Source: a virus. Taken from it: a stretch of 44,895 nt of DNA. Below, one piece after another: positions 1 to 6,377 of the stretch; the first letter of the stretch is position 1; each line of letters opens with the position of its first letter. Position numbers and translations under genes: made by a program. The notes under the pieces were generated by a model. The model did not search any database and was not told where the DNA came from. It was given only the letters and a program-made list of their open reading frames with translations. The stretch spans positions 1-44,895 of IMG/VR virus record IMGVR_UViG_3300013103_000003; one strand, 5' to 3'.

Positions 1-123
1 CGAGGAACACTCTTTTGTTCCATTACGCCTAATTGGGTTATATCTATCGTCAAATTCGGGGTGGGTTTCTGTGTATTCAATTAAGAAAGCAATATTACAT
101 AAAGCGTGCTTTAGATGATTAAG
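1..123. repeat. Terminal direct repeat, left copy (circular overlap)
   Basis: This segment is repeated identically at the right end of the window (44773-44895). Joining the ends through it completes a leftward gene, so it is best read as the overlap of a circular assembly. A short true terminal repeat is the alternative. A circular assembly is usual for circularly permuted, headful-packaged genomes, which the P22-type portal would also fit. Confidence 0.93.
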
Positions 124-342
124 CCCCGACTCTTCATCATATGTAGACCCACCCCACCAACTATTGAGGTGTCTTTGGACTGCCGCATACACTCGGCTCC
201 ACTTCAACCCACCTCGCCAATTATTATCACCATATTTATCAGCACCCATAGTCAAAACTTCTCCCAAAGCCTGAATAGCTAAGACTGGAACTAAGTCGAG
301 ACGTAGTTTACCCCCATCATTCTTCTTACCTTCTTCTCTCAT
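1..342 (-). CDS. dATP/dGTP diphosphohydrolase-like protein (DUF5664/MazZ N-terminal type), broken by the window edge
   Basis: The reading frame starts at the ATG at 342 and runs off base 1. Across the circular junction it continues for six codons to a TGA at 44754-44752, giving 120 residues. It shows the phage dATP/dGTP diphosphohydrolase N-terminal pattern: a GGKLRLDLVP-type start (residues 10-19), GADKYGDNNWRGG (33-45), an AVQRHLNSW helix (54-62) and SGLNHLKHA (72-80). From memory, the family was named after the MazZ protein of the 2-aminoadenine phage phiVC8, but relatives occur in many phages with ordinary DNA. It is the last gene of the leftward operon. A run of eight G (358-365 on the complement) lies between the previous stop and this start and is the only Shine-Dalgarno-like sequence. 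The substrate is inferred from the family only. Confidence 0.75.
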   Translation of the reverse strand, partial: MREEGKKNDGGKLRLDLVPVLAIQALGEVLTMGADKYGDNNWRGGLKWSRVYAAVQRHLNSWWGGSTYDEESGLNHLKHALCNIAFLIEYTETHPEFDDRYNPIRRNGTKECSS

Positions 343-369
343 AATAGTTCTGTAATACCCCCCCCAAGA

Positions 370-930
370 TCATTGAGTTGATAGACGCTCTGATACTCTA
401 TCGTATGCTTCAATGGTAGCACTTACAATCATATTTGCTGCTTCCGAGTAAGTTATGGTGGTATCCTGTTCTAAACATTTAACCTGAAGTTCAGTAAAGT
501 ACTTCATAATCATCCAAATGGGGTTGTCCTTTCCATTCCTTGGTTTAACAGGTGGTGTAGTGTTTTGACTTTCAGTAACGGGTTTAGTATATTGTGCGGT
601 AGCCTGAGTTCCAACTTGTTTAGGTGTAGGAAATTTTCCCGGGAAAGCGTAAGTTATTTTTTTAGCGGTATAATTAGTAAAATCCCCATTAATCGCCATG
701 TCAAAAGTCATTTCATCAACTTCAGCACCAGCTATAGGCCAATCCTTTGGTTTGTCTGGGTCTACAAATTTGGTAAATTCTATGGGTTCTCCGTTTTCCT
801 TTACAGCCTTGACATGATCTGTCGTGAATTTAACAATTTGCCATTTCCTCTTTCCTTTTGTACCAGAAGCCCCCTCTTGTACATTAATGATTTTAAATTT
901 TGTTAATTTATATTCGGGTTCGTTTGCCAT
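370..930 (-). CDS. Putative single-stranded DNA-binding protein
   Basis: 186 residues, with an AGGAGG ribosome site just upstream. The first ~95 residues alternate short hydrophobic and basic stretches that read as beta strands, compatible with an OB fold. Residues ~105-135 are a Pro/Thr/Gln/Lys-rich linker, followed by a helical C-terminal segment. No family signature is certain. The ssDNA-binding suggestion rests on this architecture and on position: it follows a Cas4/RecB-like exonuclease by 9 bases, as recombination exonuclease and SSB genes often do. An annealing or general structural replication protein is an alternative. Confidence 0.5.
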   Translation of the reverse strand: MANEPEYKLTKFKIINVQEGASGTKGKRKWQIVKFTTDHVKAVKENGEPIEFTKFVDPDKPKDWPIAGAEVDEMTFDMAINGDFTNYTAKKITYAFPGKFPTPKQVGTQATAQYTKPVTESQNTTPPVKPRNGKDNPIWMIMKYFTELQVKCLEQDTTITYSEAANMIVSATIEAYDRVSERLSTQ

Positions 931-939
931 AATATCCTC

Positions 940-1878
940 CTATGTTACTTTATAACTCCTCGGTAATACACCGTTATTTCTATCCATTGCCTGACAAGCT
1001 GAATACACTTCACAGTACATCGGTTGACAACGTCTACCCCCCCAAGACTCATGTGTATTACATACACGAGCAGAACGAGTAGCAATAGCGTCATTTACCT
1101 CTTTGGATAATTTCCTATAGGTTTCAAAAACCATGTTATCGGGTAGGATAGGAATATCTATTAGGTAAATATTAAAAGGAACTCCATTCATATGGGCTGC
1201 TTGGGTTCCACCATCTCTGACTATAGCCTGTACTTGTATACGAGAAATCGGAAAGCCAGCTTTTTCAAAGAAAATTCTATATCTATTCAACTGAAAGGAC
1301 ACATCCTTAAGGTCGGCTTTATTTAGGTCTCTCTTTATAACCTGTCTTGTTTTTATCTGACCCTTGCGTGCACCCGATTTAAAACGAATAGGTTTACCCT
1401 CTTCATCTACGATGGTTTCACCTTCTTTGTAAATTCCTAAACCTAACCGTACCTTATAACTCCCCCATGTCTTATAATCTGTAAGTACATATTCCCCGGG
1501 AACATCCTCATCTTCTTCTAACACATCAGCAATCCCTTTCATCTCTTCATCGTTTAATTCTTGTTCGCTGAGAACGTTTTCGGTATATCTATAAATACTT
1601 AATTTACCATGAACACCAACACCTAAAGCAGCAAATGCTCTACCATATGGATTTACCACATAATCGGTGAGTACTTTAAGCATGAGATAACGAGGCCCGT
1701 TACCATAAGAACTTGGGCTAACCCCTCTCCATTCTCTGTCGTATGCTATAGAACGCAAATAAGGCAATGTTGCGCAGCGTTTACCATATGGACACTTTTT
1801 AAGACATTGAGATATTAATATCTTATTATTTTTTATCTCTTCGTTGTTCTGATGACATATGAACCATTTTGCAGGCAT
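940..1878 (-). CDS. Cas4/RecB-like PD-(D/E)XK exonuclease with probable Fe-S cluster
   Basis: 312 residues with a strong GGGAGGA ribosome site. The nuclease core has a RecB-type GVGVHGKL motif near residue 85, a VLTDYKT motif (the D-x-K catalytic strand) near 131 and QLNRYRIFFE (the Q-xxx-Y motif) near 196. Cysteines cluster at both ends: C8, C24, C28 and C34 near the N-terminus, and four in the last ~45 residues (VCN, RRC, MYC, SAC). Cas4/AddB-type nucleases use such split cysteines to bind a 4Fe-4S cluster. It probably resects DNA ends for phage recombination or replication, with the downstream gene as its ssDNA-binding partner. Homology at fold level is fairly sure; the Fe-S cluster is inferred. 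Confidence 0.78.
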   Translation of the reverse strand: MPAKWFICHQNNEEIKNNKILISQCLKKCPYGKRCATLPYLRSIAYDREWRGVSPSSYGNGPRYLMLKVLTDYVVNPYGRAFAALGVGVHGKLSIYRYTENVLSEQELNDEEMKGIADVLEEDEDVPGEYVLTDYKTWGSYKVRLGLGIYKEGETIVDEEGKPIRFKSGARKGQIKTRQVIKRDLNKADLKDVSFQLNRYRIFFEKAGFPISRIQVQAIVRDGGTQAAHMNGVPFNIYLIDIPILPDNMVFETYRKLSKEVNDAIATRSARVCNTHESWGGRRCQPMYCEVYSACQAMDRNNGVLPRSYKVT

Positions 1879-1891
1879 TTTGTCCTCCCTT

Positions 1892-2698
1892 TTAAATTAA
1901 TGGAGCGGGACTCTGGAACTGACCCAGACCATTAGCTTGGTTGCTAATTGCACTCCCTTGGCGTCCCGCATATTTTAAAAATCTCGGTTTTTGAGTGGTT
2001 TTAGTATACACACCCTTAGCTGTCTGTATTTTCCAAGTTAAATCTTCTTCTTTGGGAAAGTCTGAACGTCTCCAAGGTACCGTTGATTGAGTTAAAAGTT
2101 TTTCAGAACGATGACTTAATGGATAGATATATCTAAATTGTTTCCCTTTGTATCTTTTTATACCTTGTAATTTACAATAATCAAAAGTAAGCCAAAACAG
2201 TTTATCTTTCCCTATAAATCTTGCATTATCCTTTAAAAGCGCTCTGGTCGAACGAGGGTGTAGTTTTTCTCCGGTTGGTAATATGTAAACATCTGTCCAA
2301 ATATAACCACCATAATAAAAATTCGCTGATTGATATACATAACCAGGTTTTCCGACAATACCATCAGCCCATGTGAACAGAAATCGTATAGTGAGATTGT
2401 GTTTTATCCATTTTATAATTTGAGAAAGCATTTGAGACTCACTATTTCTCGGCATTTCGTCAAGCATAGCCATCTTTCCAATTTCATAATAATCCGTTGT
2501 ATCTAACATGGGAAAAAGTCTTTGAATAGTTCGTTTGGGTTGAGTTCCCCAACCCAAAGTGAGACCACCAACCAACCGTCCATCTGAAAAACACCCAAGA
2601 TAATGCTTAGTATGACGTGGCATTGAAATAGAGTAATGATATTTAAATACTAATTCTAAACAACGTTTTTTGGGAATTTCTTTAATATATAAATCCAC
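1892..2698 (-). CDS. Mom-like DNA-modification protein (GNAT fold), copy 1
   Basis: 268 residues from a GTG start that follows AGAGGAA at normal spacing. It carries the Mom-type pattern: YIKEIPKKRC at the N-terminus, HYS and HYLG segments, a GGLTLGWG strand, MPRNSESQMLSQIIKW, then FLFTWADGIVGKPGYVYQSANFYYGG. Mu Mom is a GNAT-fold enzyme that converts adenine in DNA to N6-carbamoylmethyladenine and blocks host restriction. The region after residue ~150 extends beyond a typical Mom and matches nothing I recognise. The gene sits between four tiny early genes and the exonuclease, so it would act early on phage DNA. The modification chemistry is inferred from family resemblance only. Confidence 0.7.
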   Translation of the reverse strand: MDLYIKEIPKKRCLELVFKYHYSISMPRHTKHYLGCFSDGRLVGGLTLGWGTQPKRTIQRLFPMLDTTDYYEIGKMAMLDEMPRNSESQMLSQIIKWIKHNLTIRFLFTWADGIVGKPGYVYQSANFYYGGYIWTDVYILPTGEKLHPRSTRALLKDNARFIGKDKLFWLTFDYCKLQGIKRYKGKQFRYIYPLSHRSEKLLTQSTVPWRRSDFPKEEDLTWKIQTAKGVYTKTTQKPRFLKYAGRQGSAISNQANGLGQFQSPAPLI

Positions 2699-2700
2699 TG

Positions 2701-2955
2701 TTATTCCTCTTTTGGTTCTCTGTAGATTTTGTCACGAGTAGTGATATGCGTTGTTCCGTTAGGTAAAACAATTTCCGTTATGTTATCTTTGAACGACCCC
2801 GGAAACATATATCTTCTTCCAGATGAGGAAATCACTCTAATTTTTGTTTTATCTCTACCACGTTTAATTGGTCTAATAGTAAAATCTTCTTTATATCCTG
2901 TAAAATACTGAACACATGAATTTATCCAAGCCAATCCCATATTCTTTGCTTTCAT
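2701..2955 (-). CDS. Small basic hypothetical protein
   Basis: 84 residues, rich in Lys and Arg, predicted mainly beta strand after residue 25. No family is recognised. Its ATG overlaps the stop of the upstream gene as ATGA, and its own stop lies two bases before the GTG of the Mom-like gene, so translation is probably coupled through the leftward operon. Confidence 0.7.
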   Translation of the reverse strand: MKAKNMGLAWINSCVQYFTGYKEDFTIRPIKRGRDKTKIRVISSSGRRYMFPGSFKDNITEIVLPNGTTHITTRDKIYREPKEE

Positions 2956-3116
2956 TTTTTTACCCTATTAGATATTGCCTTCATAGATATTTCTTTCCAT
3001 TCTGGGTGTCGTTTTTCAATTTCTCTAACATCTTCGTCAAAAACATTCTGCATGTATCTGCGAAGAATTGTGCGAAACTTTTTGTGTATTTTACTTATCC
3101 CTCTATTATATTTCAT
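2952..3116 (-). CDS. Small basic hypothetical protein, 54 residues
   Basis: It starts at the ATG at 3116, 4 bases after the TGA of the gene above, and overlaps the next gene as ATGA. The product is Lys/Arg-rich (MKYNRGISKIHKKFRTILRR at its N-terminus) and predicted helical, so nucleic-acid binding is possible. Tight packing on both sides supports it as real. A GGGTGACA sequence spans its start region and resembles the phage promoter element (see findings). Confidence 0.6.
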   Translation of the reverse strand: MKYNRGISKIHKKFRTILRRYMQNVFDEDVREIEKRHPEWKEISMKAISNRVKK

Positions 3117-3120
3117 TTTG

Positions 3121-3294
3121 TCACCCTATAAAGGTTGTAGTTCTAAACCTACCGTCCCGTTTATAATCTGTGGCGCATTCTATGTAATCCTGTTCCCATT
3201 TATCGAAATTCTCATCAAATTCAGAAAACGGATTATCTTCCATATTAAACCCCTCATAGAAAGCGTCATAAGCGTCTGTCGGTGTGTTTTTCAT
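3121..3294 (-). CDS. Small acidic hypothetical protein, 57 residues
   Basis: It starts with MKNTPTDAYDAFYEGFN and continues with a highly acidic, aromatic-rich stretch (NPFSEFDENFDKWEQDY). The ATG overlaps the upstream stop as ATGA, and the TGA lies 4 bases before the next gene. The compact YDAFYEGF pattern recurs in small phage proteins, but no function is known to me. Being acidic beside a basic 54-residue neighbour, it could interact with it; that is speculation. Confidence 0.6.
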   Translation of the reverse strand: MKNTPTDAYDAFYEGFNMEDNPFSEFDENFDKWEQDYIECATDYKRDGRFRTTTFIG

Positions 3295-3410
3295 TGTTTC
3301 CCTTTCTTCTCTTGCTGATATTTAATAAGAAGATAAATGTTATAAATAAATATACCTAATACGCTAATCAGAGAACCGATTACATATATAATGAATAAAA
3401 CAGTACTCAT
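3291..3410 (-). CDS. Single-pass small membrane protein, 39 residues
   Basis: The first gene of the leftward operon, with an AGGAG site a few bases before the ATG. Residues ~4-28 form one hydrophobic helix (LFIIYVIGSLISVLGIFI) and the last ten residues are basic, predicting an N-out/C-in inner-membrane peptide. Phages often encode such peptides for superinfection exclusion or host takeover, but there is no specific evidence here. It overlaps the next gene as ATGA. Confidence 0.6.
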   Translation of the reverse strand: MSTVLFIIYVIGSLISVLGIFIYNIYLLIKYQQEKKGKQ

Positions 3411-3428
3411 TTTCTCTCCTCTTATTAA

Positions 3429-3583
3429 TTGAGATTAGTTTTCCTGAGTCTCTGTAAGGATAGGTTGACTTTGTAGGAGATAATAGCTCCTCAGAGGTTA
3501 TTGGGCTTGATGACTTATACTCACTGGCTCTGTCCATTGCCTATTTGTAAAAAAGAAAAACTCATATGAAAAACCAATCTCAA
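3429..3583 (-). ncRNA. Candidate structured leader RNA of the leftward operon
   Basis: The leftward transcript can pair its first 16 bases (3583-3568) with 3444-3429, using 14 Watson-Crick pairs and 2 G-U pairs. The same positions would be A-C mismatches in a rightward transcript, which argues for an RNA made leftward. Immediately inside, TGAGTTTTT (3564-3556) can pair with AGAGACTCA (3453-3445), extending the rod, and ATAGG can pair with CCTAT further in. A GGAG-loop-CTCC hairpin sits near the tip. The start predicted from the upstream promoter falls at about 3581, within the first bases of the stem. It lies just upstream of the ribosome site of the first gene, so it could be a cis regulator or a processed small RNA. 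No known RNA family is recognised. Confidence 0.5.
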
Positions 3584-3587
3584 TTTA

Positions 3588-3615
3588 AACATAACACGTT
3601 TTTTGACTTTGTCAA
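3588..3615 (-). promoter_or_regulatory. Sigma70-type promoter of the leftward early operon
   Basis: On the complement, TTGACA (3615-3610), a 16-base spacer, and TATGTT (3593-3588). The sequence CTTGACAAAGT around the -35 box is shared with the promoter at 6087. It lies about 180 bases before the first leftward gene, so it predicts a long leader. Confidence 0.65.
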
Positions 3616-3646
3616 GTCCTCTTCCTTATTTTTTTTGAAAATAATT

Positions 3647-3676
3647 ATCCATCTACCTTAGTAAAATGTCACCCTA
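3647..3676 (-). promoter_or_regulatory. Phage-specific promoter element, leftward copy
   Basis: On the complement it reads TAGGGTGACA, then 11 bases, then TAGATGG. This is the same element as the four rightward copies at 3696, 8626, 17442 and 20039, one base shorter in the spacer. It forms an inverted pair with the copy at 3696: TGTCACCCT and AGGGTGACA are perfect 9-base arms. It would drive or control the leftward operon alongside the sigma70-type promoter. Confidence 0.55.
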
Positions 3677-3695
3677 TTGGTGGTTCGTAACAAAC

Positions 3696-3727
3696 CAGGG
3701 TGACAAATTTCTAAAGATAGAAGGGGG
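3696..3727 (+). promoter_or_regulatory. Phage-specific promoter element, rightward copy 1
   Basis: CAGGGTGACA, 12 bases, TAGAAGG, ending six bases before the ATG of the HD phosphohydrolase. The shared CAGGGTGACA and TAGARGG blocks identify it with the copies at 8626, 17442 and 20039. The purine-rich end may also act as the ribosome site. Confidence 0.6.
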
Positions 3728-3733
3728 TAAAAT

Positions 3734-4312
3734 ATGAAAAGTAAACTCAACGAAGGGTGGGTAGAAACGGTGTCGCATCGGAAAATTTACTTTAAAAACC
3801 CTAAAGAAGAAATGTTTAACATTAATGATATTGCTTGGGGTCTCAGTAATATTTGTCGATATGCCGGTCAAGTACCCACTTTTTATAGCGTTGCAACTCA
3901 CAGCGTTTATGTGGCTGAAGAAGTGAGGATATTTTGGCCATCTCAGAGTATAGTTTTACGAGCCTTACTCCATGATGCAGTGGAAGCGTATACTTCAGAT
4001 ATTCCTTCTCCTTTTAAAGAACTTTTCCCTGAAGTTGTTCAAATGGAAAAAACCATCCTTAATGTAATTTATCATAAGTTTAAGTTACAGGATGATGCAG
4101 TAGATGATTACATAGTATCTCAGGCTGATAAAAAGGTCTTATTGGCAGAAAAGCGGTCTCTATTACCAGGTTCTTTTACATGGAATTACCCTTTAAAACC
4201 ATCGGAACAAAAAATCGTGCCAGTATCACCCGAACTATCAAACCATAAATTTCTTTCAGCTTATCATAAAATTAGACAGATGGAATTATCTAAACCCTTA
4301 ATTGAAGGGTGA
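3734..4312 (+). CDS. HD-domain nucleotide phosphohydrolase (DatZ/YfbR-like)
   Basis: 192 residues. The family pattern is clear: INDIAWGLSNICRYAGQ (30-46) with R42, FYSVATHSVYVAEE (50-63) with H56, LLHDAVEAYTSDIPSPFK (78-95) with the H80-D81 metal pair and D89, and a later QADKKVLLAEKR helix. Relatives are the 5'-deoxynucleotidase YfbR and the phage dATP triphosphohydrolase DatZ, which removes dATP in 2-aminoadenine phages. It probably removes phosphates from deoxynucleotides to reshape the pool early in infection. It is the first gene of the rightward early operon, directly after a phage promoter element. Which nucleotide it uses cannot be told by eye. Confidence 0.78.
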   Translation: MKSKLNEGWVETVSHRKIYFKNPKEEMFNINDIAWGLSNICRYAGQVPTFYSVATHSVYVAEEVRIFWPSQSIVLRALLHDAVEAYTSDIPSPFKELFPEVVQMEKTILNVIYHKFKLQDDAVDDYIVSQADKKVLLAEKRSLLPGSFTWNYPLKPSEQKIVPVSPELSNHKFLSAYHKIRQMELSKPLIEG

Positions 4313-4317
4313 TATAA

Positions 4318-4878
4318 ATGATCGTACTTAAAAAATGGAATTATCAATATTCGCTTTTTCCTAAAATGGGTCTTGTTTTGGAAAGAACCACAAAGGGAGA
4401 TAAGATTTTCTCTACCCTTTATCGTACTCATTATCCCAAAAGTAAGGGTATTATAGGGCGACAGATAAATTATTTCATTAAAAAGGATGGTGAATTATTG
4501 GGAATTATCGGGGGGAGTTCTCCTCCACTTCGTTATAGAAAGTTTAGTGCATATTTTGATAGTCAATATACTATGTTAAATTGGCTTAACAATAATGTTT
4601 TTCGTTTAATAGTTCACGAAAAAAACTTAGGTACACAAATCTTAAAATTATTCAGACAACAAATTAAAATAGATTATGAGGAAAAATATGGAGATGAATT
4701 AGTTGGTTTAGTTACTTTTGTAGAACCTCCACGAAATGGTGCTATATATAGGGCAGATAATTGGACATTTTTAGGAATGACACAGGGTAGGACATGTCGC
4801 CGTCCAGGTAAAGAAAAACAGTGGAGTGCGGGTACTCAGAAGTTAATATTCGCAATAAAGTTAAAAAAAGGACGTTGA
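4318..4878 (+). CDS. DruA (DUF4338)/Mom-like protein
   Basis: 186 residues. The C-terminal half resembles DUF4338, the family of the Druantia component DruA: NNVFRLIVHEKNLGTQIL, then KYGDELVGLVTFVEPP, NGAIYRADNWTFLG and TQGRTCRRPG. The YRADNWTFLG strand is close to the YqAtN-(F/W)-xYxG strand of Mom proteins, and a GIIGGSSPP strand fits the GNAT core. DruA-containing defence proteins are usually longer, so this is a minimal, phage-borne form. Its position 5 bases after the HD phosphohydrolase suggests a joint nucleotide/DNA modification role. Function is inferred; neither nuclease nor transferase activity has been shown. Confidence 0.6.
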   Translation: MIVLKKWNYQYSLFPKMGLVLERTTKGDKIFSTLYRTHYPKSKGIIGRQINYFIKKDGELLGIIGGSSPPLRYRKFSAYFDSQYTMLNWLNNNVFRLIVHEKNLGTQILKLFRQQIKIDYEEKYGDELVGLVTFVEPPRNGAIYRADNWTFLGMTQGRTCRRPGKEKQWSAGTQKLIFAIKLKKGR

Positions 4879-4902
4879 CAAATTTTTAAAGGGGTGTATA
4901 TT
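4875..4902 (+). promoter_or_regulatory. Sigma70-type promoter before the primase/replication genes
   Basis: TTGACA (4875-4880), 16 bases, TATATT (4897-4902). It overlaps the stop codon of the preceding gene and lies 35 bases before the next ATG. The same 16-base spacing occurs at the promoters at 3588, 6087 and 19940. Confidence 0.65.
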
Positions 4903-4936
4903 AAAACCAATAAATATTAATGTGAAAGGAAATAAT

Positions 4937-5125
4937 ATGAAATCATGTCTTGATTGCGAACACCATATACAATATTATGATAATTTCAAAATAGTTCATT
5001 GGTGTTCAAAAATTCATGGTATTATCCAAGACCCTGAAGCTCTTTGGGATATTTGTGAATATAAAACACCACTTAAAGAGGCAAAACAGGAATTGCTTCC
5101 ATTTAGAGGGAAAAATGGAAGATAG
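4937..5125 (+). CDS. Small Cys-rich protein
   Basis: 62 residues from the ATG at 4937, which has a GAAAGGA site. A longer reading from a GTG at 4922 would swallow that site and is less likely. CLDC near the N-terminus (C4, C7), H9/H10 and later single cysteines (WC, IC) suggest a small zinc-binding fold. It overlaps the primase-like gene by 11 bases. Function unknown. Confidence 0.65.
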   Translation: MKSCLDCEHHIQYYDNFKIVHWCSKIHGIIQDPEALWDICEYKTPLKEAKQELLPFRGKNGR

Positions 5126-5567
5126 AAATTTGTTACGCAAAACTCTGCTTTCTATAAAGAAAGACCTTCATAAACAGCTTGCCGCTGACCATGTATCAGC
5201 ACCAAAAACTGAATTAGAAAAAAGGTTGCGGGAAATTCATATTAAAGATGGAAAAAAAATGTTAGCTCAAGTTAATAGGAGATTATTAAGTATTAGCCCT
5301 CTTAGTGACCTCTGCACAGTATCTTTTGATGATAAGTTAAAAAGAGCTAAAGAAGTTCCAATAGAACCCTTACTTCCCCATCCCGTAAGACATGAAATGA
5401 CCCGATGTCCTTTCCATGATGATAAACATCCATCAATGAAAGTAAATTCAAATTATGTATATTGTTTCACTTGTAACGAAGGTTGGGATACAATAGCATT
5501 TATACAGAAACTTAAAGGAATGACATTTATAGAAGCAGTTGATTATCTTAATAGGGGGATGTTATGA
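5115..5567 (+). CDS. Primase-type CHC2 zinc-finger protein
   Basis: 150 residues from the ATG at 5115, preceded by AGAGGG. The last ~55 residues are a DnaG-type zinc-binding domain: CPFHDDKHPSMKV, then YCFTCNEGWDTIAFIQ and a FIEAVDYL helix, with the C-H-C-C ligands in place. No Toprim catalytic domain follows, so it cannot be a full primase. It may guide template recognition by the host primase or work with the ATPase encoded at 6378. The first ~95 residues are helical and unassigned. Confidence 0.75.
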   Translation: MEDRNLLRKTLLSIKKDLHKQLAADHVSAPKTELEKRLREIHIKDGKKMLAQVNRRLLSISPLSDLCTVSFDDKLKRAKEVPIEPLLPHPVRHEMTRCPFHDDKHPSMKVNSNYVYCFTCNEGWDTIAFIQKLKGMTFIEAVDYLNRGML

Positions 5568-5776
5568 ATAAGACTAAACCGATAATCAGAATTATGTTTA
5601 GTAAGAAGGCTCTTCAATATAGGACTTTTACGGCATTATGGACATTACTGATGTGTTATGTTTGGACAGGGATATGGCTTGAGAGTATTGAAGTCATGTT
5701 ATCAGTTGTATTAGGAAAGTTTATATTTTATGGTATCCATGAATATACATACAATAATAAGACCCCAAAGGAGTGA
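5564..5776 (+). CDS. Small membrane protein, DUF2061-like
   Basis: 70 residues that overlap the primase-like stop as ATGA. A KKALQYRTFTALWTLLM start, a second hydrophobic segment (IEVMLSVVLGKFIFYGI) and an HEYTY end match the small two-helix DUF2061 membrane family. The role of that family is unknown. Confidence 0.6.
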   Translation: MNKTKPIIRIMFSKKALQYRTFTALWTLLMCYVWTGIWLESIEVMLSVVLGKFIFYGIHEYTYNNKTPKE

Positions 5777-5777
5777 T

Positions 5778-6059
5778 ATGAATAAATATCCTTCTTCCCT
5801 TTTAGCTCTGGTTTTTCTGGTTCTGGTTTTTTCTGGTTCTGGTCTTTCCAGGATCTCTGGTCTTACTGGTCTGGGAAATACGTTCCCATTATGGGGTATT
5901 TTCTTGAATGAGAAAAGAAGAAAATTCAGGAAAATTCGGGACTTACATGGACATTCCCTGAAGAGATGTTTTTCTCAATGTCGTCAAAGTGTCCACAAAG
6001 TGTCCACAAAGTGTCGTCAAAGTGTCTACAAGTGTCTACAAGTGTCCTCTTTTTATTAA
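5778..6059 (+). CDS. Doubtful 93-residue reading frame over repeat region
   Basis: It has a very good ribosome site (AAAGGAGTGAT before the ATG) and a hydrophobic N-terminal segment (LLALVFLVLVF), which could be a membrane anchor. However, 5808-5875 is a low-complexity run of CTGG units, and the last third is encoded by the iteron array at 5979-6049, giving Lys/Cys/Ser-rich protein. It may be a short real peptide running into the origin, or a decayed gene. Confidence 0.35.
   Translation: MNKYPSSLLALVFLVLVFSGSGLSRISGLTGLGNTFPLWGIFLNEKRRKFRKIRDLHGHSLKRCFSQCRQSVHKVSTKCRQSVYKCLQVSSFY
5979..6049 (+). repeat. Iteron array 1 (TGTCNNCAAAG repeats), candidate origin
   Basis: Four 11-base units TGTC(GT/CA)CAAAG at 5979, 5990, 6001 and 6012, then two 10-base units TGTCTACAAG at 6023 and 6033, and a partial unit at 6043. 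The spacing is one helical turn. A very AT-rich stretch (6049-6078) and a sigma70-type promoter follow. Units containing TGTCCACA resemble DnaA boxes. A matching array lies inside the ATPase gene at 6611. It is probably a binding site for the replication initiator. Confidence 0.75.
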
Positions 6060-6086
6060 AAATTAACTTTTTTAAGGAAAAGGGGC

Positions 6087-6114
6087 TTGACAAAGTTAAA
6101 CAAGTGTGTATAAT
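6087..6114 (+). promoter_or_regulatory. Strong sigma70-type promoter for replication genes
   Basis: TTGACA (6087-6092), 16 bases, TATAAT (6109-6114): both boxes match the consensus. It lies between iteron array 1 and the 75-residue gene that leads the ATPase. Transcription through this region could also help open the AT-rich stretch next to the iterons. Confidence 0.8.
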
Positions 6115-6142
6115 AAAGATAAACATTTAACAGGAGAAAATT

Positions 6143-6370
6143 ATGGAACAAACAATTACGATGCGAGTAAATATGACAGATGAACCAAATGAGTATTGTA
6201 TGATGGTAACACCACACCAAGACCCCATAGTTAACAAATCGGTTTTGGCTATCCATGGACTTAACTGTCCCGTCACACTTGACTTAAACATTAAACAAGC
6301 TTTTAACCTAATGGTTGAGTTGAAAAGTGCTTTACGGGAATTTCCATTGGAAGATTATGAAAAAGTATAA
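6143..6370 (+). CDS. Hypothetical protein, 75 residues
   Basis: Preceded by AGGAG and the consensus promoter at 6087. It is acidic, with predicted strands (TMRVNMTDEPNEYCMMV) followed by a helix near the C-terminus (KQAFNLMVELKSALREF). No family is recognised. As leader of the ATPase gene it may be a replication accessory or regulator. Confidence 0.7.
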   Translation: MEQTITMRVNMTDEPNEYCMMVTPHQDPIVNKSVLAIHGLNCPVTLDLNIKQAFNLMVELKSALREFPLEDYEKV

Positions 6371-6377
6371 GGAGAAC

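Noticed and set aside
6327-6377. GTG start extending the ATPase
   Set aside because: It would overlap the 75-residue gene by over 40 bases and lacks a ribosome site; the ATGs at 6357 or 6378 are better.
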